Positions 10,927 to 22,900 of a DNA stretch of 63,619 bases are shown in pieces. The notes below the pieces were generated by a model. That model had not been told where the DNA came from and did no database searches. It worked only from the letters and a program-made list of their open reading frames with translations. Source of the DNA: Phoronis australis (Eukaryota; Phoronida; Phoronidae); assembly GCA_002633005.1 (NCBI GenBank), contig NMRA01000532.1, forward strand, positions 1,782-65,400. Reading direction: 5' to 3'. The translations under genes were made by a program, and so were the position numbers. Numbering within the stretch: position 1 is the stretch's first letter; each line of letters opens with the position of its first letter.

Positions 10927-13900
10927 GTGAGTGTTTATAAGTGATCTTAGAGCTCGTGAGGGTTCCTAAAAATTCAGTGTTACCGTGATTTGGTCCGCAA
11001 AGCGTATCTCTACTATCTTAGTTGTTGTGGACATTTTTATTCCACTGTGGTTTCCTCAGTCGATAATGTTCCCACTGTATTGTTGGTCTTCAGCACAGTT
11101 TTTGTAATCGATGTAGGATTCGTGATAATTTTGAATGGTACCTCATAAGCTTTTCAGTTATCCTTTCAGAATTGTATAATATTATGTTGTATCCTGAACT
11201 TATCGAGTCAAACTTCTTCTGACCTATCTAACGTCTTCATGGCACTGAACAAGAAAATCTATAATATGTGAGATGAAATTATTAATAAAAAACAAACGAA
11301 ATGTTGACTTTTGCATGTGGAAATCAATTTGTTTTAAATTTTGTTTTTCAGATCCAAGTCCACTTTAAAAGTTGCTGTGAGTAGTCTTTAAGTTCTAATT
11401 GTTGAAAAGACAAGTAATTTTCTCTAGTTTAGAATACCGTACTTGCACTGGCTCAAAAATACTCGATTGAGACACTGTATATATGTTGCTGCTCTTGAAC
11501 AATTTTTTCAATCCAGATTTTTATTTCCAATGTTTTACAACTTGATGAATCCAGGATTAAGTAATTGTGTGCAGACCAACTAAATCCGGTAATGTTTTTC
11601 ACAGTTACTACCCTTACTAAATTAATACGGTAACCAACAGTTACAAAACTGTTAAAACCCAAGTTCCTGGTTATAGCATCCTTTGTTATGTGAAGAGCAT
11701 TAATTATAATGGGGCTTTTGCATTTCTGCTTATACTGTTGAGTTCAGGTTATAACTTTACAAGTGCTTTCTAAACCCACTCACAGAGGTGTAGAACGGAG
11801 TGTTGTAACCCTTTGGTGGTATGGGACATTTGTAAAAAACAAAATTTTTAGTCTCCTAAAACTACAGTACATTACTGTGTCCTGTGGTATGGAGTTATGG
11901 TATGCTCGGGGTAACAATGGAAGTTATTTTACCCCCAAGTTATTTTCCTTTTCTCAGAATGGTGGAACTACCATTGCCAACAACAACACTGACGAAAAGG
12001 AAACCACTCTAACAGAAGTGACACCTATGGACAGGGAACTGGAAGACATTATCACAGGAGTTGTCTCAGTTGATTTTGAGACACGCGAAGGAACCGCTAA
12101 GATGGACAAAGATTTCAAATTTGCTCAAGGAAAATTGGTAAGCTCAGTTTCAATTCCAGTGCAATAATTTATCGTATTATTTTGGAAATTAATCATTCAA
12201 TCCGAATGCATTGTCAAGTTCAAATTTGAATAAATCAATTTAACTGCAATCACTTGAAAATTGTCTGATATCATTTTTGGCTTTAGTAATGGACTTACCC
12301 AGAGTATGCAAGTGATATCTTTATACTAAACATGGAACTTGAGAGATCAGTGAAATGCGTTATTAGCTGGACACTCAGGTCTCAGTTGTGCAATGCTCCA
12401 ATCTATGTTTCATGAAACATCCAGAAAACAACTGAGAAACCTGCATGTTAGGCAAACCGATGCAATGTTTTTCTGGATGATGCTTTCATTTTTATGTGTC
12501 CCCCCAGGCTTTATATTGCCGTCATAACCTCTGTTTGGGCATCTGGTGTAGGCTGCTGTATCTCCTAAATTCCTTGCCCGGTTTTCATGAGATTCAGTAG
12601 AGTCGACGTGTTCCTTTGAAGCTAACTGCAGACAAGTTTCGGACTGAACCGAATGCTGCAGTTACTGCTTAGTAGCAGATTTGGTTTTTTAACTTTGCTT
12701 CTGTTTCTACGAAGTTCCTTGACAGCTTTTTTTTCAAAAAATGGCAAATAGGTTTCGATTGAAACACCAGCAGCCTTCGAATTGTGAATGCATTTGACGA
12801 TTTTCAACCACTGTCGGACATCTTAATTTATTTTTAGTCTGCTTCTCTATTTGCCAAATCCCTTGAAGGTCATGATTGTGAAGTTTGGAAGATATATTCT
12901 TATTGAGGAGAGCACTTCTGACATTGATTTTTCGACAGGTATTGCTACTGTGGTGTCCCCTAGTGGCCATTTTTTTGCTTTGCTTCTGCCTCAGTATCTA
13001 CTAAGTTTGTGGATGGACCCGAGTATTGTGCTGTTTCCTTGTGGAAATTATGATTTTCTTTACATCTGCCTCAGTATTTTCCAACTTCCTTCTATGGAAC
13101 TTGGTGTAATAGAGCATATGTGCTCCTACACTCCTTATTCTGAAAATTGTATCTCGCGTAATGGTTCCAGATTTTAGTTATATCTTATACATGGATGGTA
13201 GTATGTTCCCAGTTTTGGATGGATATAAACTATTCTGTGCTCCTAGTGACCAATTTTTGATTACTTTTACCTGTGTCTGTGGCATTTGCTTCTATATGTG
13301 CCAAAGTGCTTGAAGGATCATTATGAAAATTGACGGGTGTGTTCCTACTGAGAAGACTGACTTTGATATTCAGATGGTCCTATCTATTGTGGCAGTCCGT
13401 AGGTGCATTTATTTCATCTGTGGCTATATTTCCTTTATCCTTTGTGGGATGTCCGTGGCAAGTCTTTCCCAGGAATGTGAGAACAACTTTTTACTTTTGG
13501 ACATATCTGTGCCCCCTAGTGGCAGTTTGATTTTTTACCACGGCCTGTTTTATTTGACGGATTTTCTGGAATTACAGAGACAACAGCACCTTTTCAACTT
13601 TTGAGAGATTTGGTTATTCTGTGCCACTCAGTGGCCATTTTTAGATTTTTTATTTTATTATTCATTATTTATACATCAATTACCTAAAAAACCACTGAGT
13701 CACTGATCAGTCTATTTAATCATGCTTTCATTGTCCATTAATTATCACCACGTACCTAAAAACCACAGCCATTGATCTACCTACTGAGTCATTTTTTCAT
13801 CATTCACTAATTATCCACCACTTATACCTAACAAACCACTCATCTGTCTACTCAATCATCCTTTCATTATTCACTAAGTATCCTCCACTTAACTAACAAA

Positions 13901-16900
13901 CCACTCATCTGTCTACTCAATCATCCTCTCATTATTCACTAAGTATCCTCCACTTAACTAACAAACCACTCATCTGTCTACTCAATCATCCTTTCATTAT
14001 TCACTAAGTATCCTCCACTTAACTAACAAACCACTCATCTGTCTACTCAATCATCCTCTCATTATTCACTAAGTATCCACCACTTATAACTAACAAACCA
14101 CTCATCTGTCTACTCAATCATCCTCTCATTATTCACTAAGTATCCACCACTTATAACTAACAAACCACTCATCTGTCTACTCACCTACTTTCATTGGCCA
14201 TTGGCTCAAAAATACTCGCTAAACTCATTGAGGCACTGTAAATATGTTGCTGCTCTTGAACGTTTTTTTTTTTCAATCCAAAGTTTTACTTCCAATGTTT
14301 TACAAACCACTGAGTCACTGATCTGTCTTTTCAATCATGCTGTCCTTATCCATTAATTCCCATCACTGACCTATCATCCTGTCATTACCCATTATCAAAT
14401 TACGTAACAAACTCTTACTAGATATTACTTTCTTGATTCTCTTGTGTTTGAAGACTGTTGTTTTTTGCCATCTTATGATTTTAGAGAATGTGAGATTTTT
14501 TTATGTAAATTTGTAATTTTACTTACAGTTAAGTAACTATGTAAGTAAAAGTATGCATAACCTTTAAAATTTCGGTAAGATTAGAGATTACTCAACTTCC
14601 ATTTTCCTTCTGAATAATGTGATTTTGAAGAGATAATTGAGACTCATTTTAGATGTAAAATATTTTTCGTTTCACGTATATCGCTTTAAGGCAAATGTCC
14701 TAAAGAGCCAGTCACATGCTGTTAAAAGACGTCAAGTAAATGCAACTATTTTTGTTGAATCTCGTACTCTCTTCTACTCATTAAGAGATCCTGTAATATG
14801 TCATTTAATTGTTGTTTCTATGGATGAGTTTTGTGATCAGAGAGATTCCACTGTTTTAGATTTTCCACGAGGAAGAATTCTGTAAAACCATCTCCATACC
14901 CATAGTGGCTGATCACCAGTGGGAAGGAGACAATGAGTTTTACGTTATTTTGAAAAACCCACAAGGTGACTCGGGCCTTGGGGACCCCAGTGTTACACGC
15001 GTCCTGATTATTGATGATGACGGTAGGTGCAGACATGGTTTGAAGAGATCGCTTGATCGGCTTGGGTATGAGCAACTTCAAATTTGGCAAGCCAAGTGAT
15101 TTTTATCAAAATAACTTTTTAGCTGCCGTAGTTGTGTTGGGCACCAATTGGTGCATTATACTGGCAGTGAGACTCGTAAAACAGATGGAGAGAAATTTTA
15201 GTTTTTTAAGTTGCTCAGGCTTGCTGATTAAGTGACTTGTTTGTTATGAGTTTGTGTGTGTTTTCAACGATACCACATTTGTTCATTTTAGGTATTTGCA
15301 GAGCACGAGTATAGGAAGACAATTTCGGTTCCGATTATCAACGATTTGAATTTCCATAATAATGTTGAGTTCTACGTTATATTAAAAAATCCCGATGGGG
15401 ACGCGGGTATTGGCGACCCAAGCATCACCCGTTGCACAATAGTTGATGATGATGGTAAGATAGTCCCCAGTTTTGCACTCCTCTATCCAACTTTTCGCTG
15501 TTTTGCCTGTGTGTTTCACCTCTATGCCTTCCCGGGAGTTTCTCTTCACTGTTTTAAATGATTCAGCCCGTGCCTTTGCATACACTGAGCTTTAAATGCA
15601 CTCTCCAGGTGTCACTCCTCAGCAATGGTCATAAGATAATCCAATGATTTGGACTTTTGTTACTAATACATAATGTCTGTTTTCTCTCCTCTATGCTTAG
15701 TTCTAAGGAGTGACCCAGGGATACCCACTGTAATTTCGCTCACACACAGTTAACCCAAGGGAGTTGACCACAAACAATATAACTTTTACTGTTGCTGTGT
15801 TTTATCTCACATATTAAAATACAGAAAGCTGCTCATCTTATATATGTTTGTAAGTGAGATTGCCAAATTCTGTTTCGCTGGAGTGTCAAATGTATTTATA
15901 AGTTGTTTATTTTTGCCACATTTTACTTTGGGAAAATGAAAAATGTGGACTACACTTAATCTAATCTAACTTGAACAGATCTCTGTAAAAATTGTATCAC
16001 CAATCACATTTGACAAACTTAAATACTCGTAAGACGTGTTTTGCGTGACTACCTCGGTCTTTACTGAATTCTTTCCCATCGCACTAGTTGCTACATCCTA
16101 ACGCATGCTCCTCAAGCCAGTGAGCTGCGAAAATAGTCACTGGAGAACATCTTCACTCAGTGAAGGTCACATTTTATTGAGCGATGAAACTAACAATGAG
16201 ATGTCACACTGCCGTTATTCCGTTTTGCAACATTCTTGCTGTCTCCACTGCTAGCCTATCTGACAGCACTACAGTAGTATAGCTCAGGCTTTTGCTGGTG
16301 TTGGAAGGTAGAATGCACAAAAACAAAATTAATGTAAGGTGTACTCAACATAGTAGAACTCGCCCAATAAAACTAGCTCAGCACACACAAGTGTGAGACC
16401 CTCAGCAGAGACTAGCTGTATACAACAATGTGATGATAGACAGCACAGTTTTTGGAGAGCGTAGTTTGATTTCAGAATGAAGCTCATCTTTAGCAATCCT
16501 TTGGTAAAGTAATTTCTGTATCCTCATTTAACACACCCCCTTCCACACAGTGCAACGTCCTACACACATCCTAGCTTTCATTTCCTTTCTTTTAGTCACG
16601 CTCTCAAAACTCAAGGGTAATAATCCTTTCTATAGTTATTGAGTACATAGCATGTGCTTTTAAGACCTAGTAGTCATTGGTATAGTCTTGGTGTTACATG
16701 TGACAGGGACGGATATGATTAGTTTAAGGATGGGGGCGTCACTAATATCTCTATGGTGCATCCCGTCATTATCGTCTGTGTGAAATGATCCCTCAGAGTC
16801 AACTATGTGGAGTAACCCCCGTCATCTACTCTCAACCACGAGGCTATTTCAGTCACTGAGTTTAGTTTTAGAATATGCAACTGCATAAGGCCAAAAAGCG

Positions 16901-19900
16901 TAAGTGATTCTGGTCTTTTTTGCAAACCGTTTCCATGGTGAGGTATTTTTTCTTGCTTGTTCATAATTTTAAAAGGAAAATGCACCTGAGGTTAAACCAA
17001 AATGACGAGGGATTTTTGTTAATTTTACCCATTGTTTTGTAAATCATTGTCTTCAAAACCTTGCTTGTTCTTGCTGACTGGCTTTTGTGCATCTTTTTAA
17101 AAAAGCACAAGACCAGTAGGCTGACATTGATGGGGCAAGCAATTTTTTTCTTAGTCGAAGAGTACTGGTCTCAAAGTGAGTCTGAGTAACGACCAGAACC
17201 AACCAATGCTTTTTTGGCCTAAAATCAGATACGATTGTGGGAGTAGTGAGTTAATCCGTCCCTGTTCACTTTGCTATATAGTTGTATCTGGGTTACCATA
17301 GTAACTTTGCTATTCAATTCTAGATGTATATAGCTGAAACTCGCTAAGCATTGATGTGTAGAGTTTGATTAGAATACATTTTAGCACTTGCTTGTTAGAT
17401 TTTATTGAATGATGTGTTGTGATTAAGGCGTATTTAGTTATTTTAACTAAAATGTTATTGGTGTGATGTGTAGGTGACACCAGCTTGCAAGTTTTAGTAA
17501 AATGGACAAGACTGATATAGATCTGTCATTATCTTGCAAAAATCGCTACATGTAAACAATGCACTTACTGTGCATTTGGAATTATAATTAATGTTTTAGT
17601 CTCATTTTCTTAAATAACACCAGTGGGATCATATGTTAGATTCTGTTGACTCTAAACTGATTCTGCATTTCAATACATTTTTCAGATACACTTTTATGCG
17701 CCTACGATATATGGCGTCATCCCCATCCATCCGTCCTTAAGGCGTCCGCTTCTGTATCTCCAAAACCCCTTCATGGATTTTGTGAAATTTTGCAGTCATG
17801 CTTGTGTCATGAATGAGACAACACAAATGAATTGTTTTGACAGATCTGACTACTGCTGTGCCTCCTAATGGCAATTTTATTTTTTACGTTTGTCTCAGTC
17901 TGTCAATTAAAGATCTTTCCTTGACGAATTTCCATCTGTGACGAATTCAACATAGTCTGCACCACTTAGTGGCCATTTTACTGTGGCACCCCGTAGTGGC
18001 TGTTTTTGCTAAGACCCCTGCAGGATATTTGTTAAATTTGGCAAGTGTATTTCTATGGACGTGACAACGACGACAACTTTCGGAGGTAATTGCAGCAACA
18101 GTTGTACTTCATCCCTGGTGGTAATTTTAGTTTTTCACTATCTTTTGAATATTCAAAATTCCTTGATTAATTTTCATGAAATTTGGCCATAAGTTTACTT
18201 TTTTGGATAAATTTGACGCAAATAGTATGCCACCTACTAGCCATTTTTATTATTTTTTTCAAATTTCATTTTGGTGTCTGCCTTTCTATCTCCAAACCAC
18301 TAAGAATTGATAATGAAAATTTATTTGGCAATTGTGTTTCTTCTGGAAAGTTCCTGGCAAAACATGATGTTTGGACAGACTTACTGATTTGGTGCCCTCT
18401 ATTGACAATTTTGTTATTTTTGCCTCAGTGGTTCCATATCTACCATGTACCTCAATAGATAGTCTTGAAATATAAATGATGCGGATTTTGTGTCAAATTT
18501 AACTACTGTGGAATCTCCTACAGGCAATGCTTGTCTTTGTGTTTGCCTTAATATCTATCAAGTTCTGTGATGCATGTTCATGAAATTTGGCTAATAAGTT
18601 ACTATCATGAACACATCACAAATCCTGTTGCAGACGGATTTGACCTACATTGCCCCCCTACCGGCCTTTTTATTGTTTTTTTTTTGTCTGTTCTTTGTTG
18701 TCCTCCCCATAATCTTCCAAACTTTGTGGAGAATCATGATGAAAAGTGACAGGTGTGTTCCTATTAAGGAAAGCATTGCTGACTTCTTTTGCACCCTATA
18801 GGGGTTATTGTTTTAAACTTACTGGCATTGCTCCCTCTGGTGGGAATGTTTAAAATAGTAACTATCTCTTGTATCTGCTCTGTGTGTGATGCAAGCAGTG
18901 GGTACTTATTAATTTTTGCTTTGTTTACATTCAAAAAGATTTTAAAAGCCAGTGCAGGTACAAACATCAAAAACTGATTAAAACTGTGCTGGATTAGTTG
19001 TAGTGAATGATCTACTTATCACCCTGAGTATGACAAAGATGGCACATTGATCACTTGTGAAAATATTGGGTACATCTAAGCTGTTTGACGTTGACTTTTA
19101 CCTTGTCCTGCAGTCTGTCACAGCCATTGAGAAAGAGCAAGGCTTATATGTTTGGAAGATTTACTCAGATTTATTCTGCTTCTTCCGTACTTGGTAATGG
19201 AGTAGCCTTTATACAGTCATATAGTTTTCATAAATTCAATACCTAACAAGCCTTTGGGACCTTCTTTTGCAACACAAATTTGCACTTCTTTCACTGCGAC
19301 AATGTCCATAGTTTTAATTTCCTGTGATTGTGTTTTCCTGTCAATGAAATGCAAGCACTCAGATGACCTTTTAACTTTTTCGCGTACATGCATGTTGACC
19401 TTTGACCTGCGAACGTCACAGTAATGACACCGCAACTGCATGTGAGTGCTGGATCAATTCACATAGAATGTAGCTATCCACTTTTTTGATGAGTATTTAG
19501 TTCACGGAATGATTCCATATTCACAAGACTAATGTGCATAAGCCATAACCTTTTGTTCAGACACCTGGGGCTGAAACATTTCAATACTAATTTAGTTTCC
19601 ATTGTTTTATTTCACCAACTTACCGCATTCCTATGTGTTTTTAAACTCTTTTTCAGAACCTGGGGAGTTCACTTTTGAAAAATCTCATTTGTACGCTGAC
19701 CCCAGCAATGGGGTCGCTACGGCAACTGTGATGCGTCAGAAAGGCTGTGATGGGACTGTTACTATAGAGTTCTCAACAATGTAAGTTTCTTCAAACACTT
19801 TAACTTCGGATTGTTTAGGATAATTTGAATATGATGAAATTTTTAAGATATGGAGTAATCATTTTGAAGTAGAACAAAATGACACATTTCCTTTCAAGGT

Positions 19901-22900
19901 CAGTCAGTGTGAAGTAATTGCCTCTATTGGTGGAGAACTTTTAACTTATAACTGGCAATTTACATTGTGCTATCATCTGAGGTATCCTGTTGGGGCTGAA
20001 AGGAAAACATCTTGGTAATCTTCTATTTTTGTGGTTAGGTGTTATTACTTCAGTGTTGAAAATCCTTTATTCACTCACTTTAGAAATTTGTTCACAATTT
20101 TTGATTCTTAGAATTTAAGGAAAATATGCCTTGTAGTTAAATGAAAACCAGTGGCTCGGTTGTTTATTTTTGCTAATTGTGTTTCCACCAACAGTGATGG
20201 TCTGGCTAAAGGGGGTCCGTCAGATAGTGAGGAGGCCGACTACGTAGCAAGTGGCGGTATTTTGGAGTTTAAGCACGGGGAGACCAGCAAAGAAATCAGC
20301 GTCCAGTTGAATAAAGCACTTACTACAAAGGTATAATGAGGAGTAGTATTGAGAAAATATAACGAGATAAGGAAGGTGTAAGGATGGGTAATAAATGGAG
20401 GTCCTCTGATAGTGATGGAACTTGAAGTAACAGGAATTACGTATTTTAAACAAATGAGTACCTTTTGCTTATTACAAAAATATCACAAACTGAGTGGTAT
20501 TATTTGTTATTTGAGCTTGATTAAAGTTTTAGTTTTCAGAGGAAACTATAAGCTGCTAGATATAAAAATTTGTGTTTGCGAATTGCGATTTTTCCCCGTA
20601 GCATTGGCTGTATGCAAGTCGACTCCTTAACAAATGATGTGAAGTGTGCAAGAACATGGAATACATTTTAAATTCTTAGAGAGGCTTCATTGTTTTGTTT
20701 TCAGGGCTTCAAGAACTTTATCGTTGCATTGAGGAACCCAAGCTTAGGAGCAAAAATTGGAGAGCACAGCGCCACAGTGGTCAATCTTACACAAGGTGGG
20801 ATATGGTGATGGGCAGTTTGTGTTTTGGAGCTTTGTTTCTTGCTTTACATTTAAGAAATCCAAATTGGATCACTTTGTTTCTTGCTTTACAATTAAGAAA
20901 TCCAAAATGGATCACTTTGTTTCTTGCTTTACATTTAAGAAATCCAAAATGGATCACTACAGCTATAACCACGTCTAATGAAAATGAATATTGTCGGAAA
21001 GACAACTAATTGAAGTTGAATCTCATTAAGTCAAATTAACATTTTCTGTAGAAGTGACGTGTATTTGATAAGTGACTTTACGGGGGAGGTGCAGGCCCTC
21101 TACTGACATGACAAAAAATGTCATCGTTGGCATCTTTCAAAGCTTTGTAGCTTTTGAAAATCTCGTCTAAGTGGCAAATATGTATTTAAAGTACATTGTT
21201 TTACGCCACCAAATTTTGTGATTTTTCAGTGTCTGCTATGAATTTGTTCAATTAGGTGTGCTACTTCTTAACTGTACGTCTTGAGTTTGCATGAAATTGT
21301 CTACTATTCCAGATGAAATAGGCGACCGCATTGCTGAAATATTGGACGATGACGAAGACGAAAAAATCTCTTGGGGGGAGCAGTTCAGGAAGTATGTATT
21401 TTCAGTTATTATGTTATTCCATGTGTTATTTTATTTTACGTTATTCCAAGTGTTATTTTATTTTATGTTATTCTAAGTGTTATTTACATTTATTTATTTC
21501 AAGTGTTATTTTATTTTACATTATTCCAAGTGTTATTTTATTTTACATTTTTCCAAGTGTTACTTTTTTGAGTTCAGCTATTTTTAAAAAGTAGACAGTG
21601 TACGTGTTTGCACAGCTTTTTCACGTACGACAAATTGAAACCAGGCACATATTAACTACCACTGAAATTCTAACAGTTACGAGCGGTGTTATGTTGCTGT
21701 ATCAGCACATGCTTTGGTACTGTCAAGCGACTTGACAATAGTAAACCCAGTAAGTCACCGACTGCCTCCCGTACAGTATTGATAACCATAAACATACTGA
21801 CTTTCTCACTTACAGTATCACTACAGCCCAGACATCGATAATCTCGCCTGTATAAATAATTACAATTCCACACCGACTGCACAATTAGGGTACCAATCTC
21901 GGCGACAAACGCACATTTGCAGCACAATTTCACATTTTATTCTCAGTACAGTTGACACAGTGACTATACGATCATTTTTCAAAATTGTAACTTACACCTG
22001 TCCCACTTAATACCAATTACGTTAGCTCACCACATAGCTTGGTCATTTTTCCTGTTCATCTTTAGGTATTACAGCGTAATAAATACTCTGGAGGTTGGTG
22101 TAAATAGGCCAATAGGTTATAAATGATATGTTAGTACATGGCCATTTTAAAGCAGTTTCGGGATGTCTAACTGAAAATGGCAACTGTAGTAAGACCGAAC
22201 ATTAACTGCCATATTATAATAGGAATGAGAATTATGGTTATGGGAGTGCCTGTAATGAGTCAGTGTACTGATATTATAATTATTATAATTTCAAATAATG
22301 CAAATGGTGTTTGTGCTTGTTCAGTTCCATGAAGATTGAGGCAGACGAGGACGAGGATGGGAACGAGATACCCCTTAAGTGGTACGACTATGCGCTGCAC
22401 TTCGTCATGTTTGCATGGAAAATCTTCTTTGCCTTTATTCCACCCACGTGAGTATTACAGGGACGTGCATGAGACGCCTGAGTGTCTTTCCAGTTATGCT
22501 ATAACTTCCTCTCTTTTAATGGCCATGTCAGACTAGAGTGGTAATGTGAATTAATTTCTGATAGTAGGCATCTGTGCATATGTTGGGAGAATGCTACGTT
22601 TTTTTCCTTTCTGGTACTCTGATATTTAGCTAGCCCAGGCATACTTTTGGAATTAGGAGGTCTATCAACCAAAAACGGTTAATTTATAGTAGGTTGTGAA
22701 GTGTGTTTGCAAATATGAAAAACTAAAAACAACATAATGATTAAAATGGGTTTCTAAAACTGCAGACTGACGTGATAATTGACTGTAAATTTAGCTTTTG
22801 CTGACACTGTTCATTATTGGGAACCCTTCAGGACCTGAGAAATTACATATAACTGGGGCCCAAAAATAGCTAGGCTATGGGCCTATACGTGGATAATTTT

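Noticed and set aside
13841-14195. CRISPR-like array of regularly spaced repeats
   Set aside because: The whole 65-bp unit is repeated, not just a short repeat with unique spacers, and the context is an animal intron.
14637-14885. 82-residue frame overlapping alternative exon A
   Set aside because: Different frame from the Calx-beta peptide; it ends in a stop within the exon.
20695-21009. 104-residue frame spanning the CBD2-end exon and the 42-bp repeat
   Set aside because: It is in the wrong frame for the exon; the correct phase 0 frame gives the CBD2 strands and then a GTGGGA donor.
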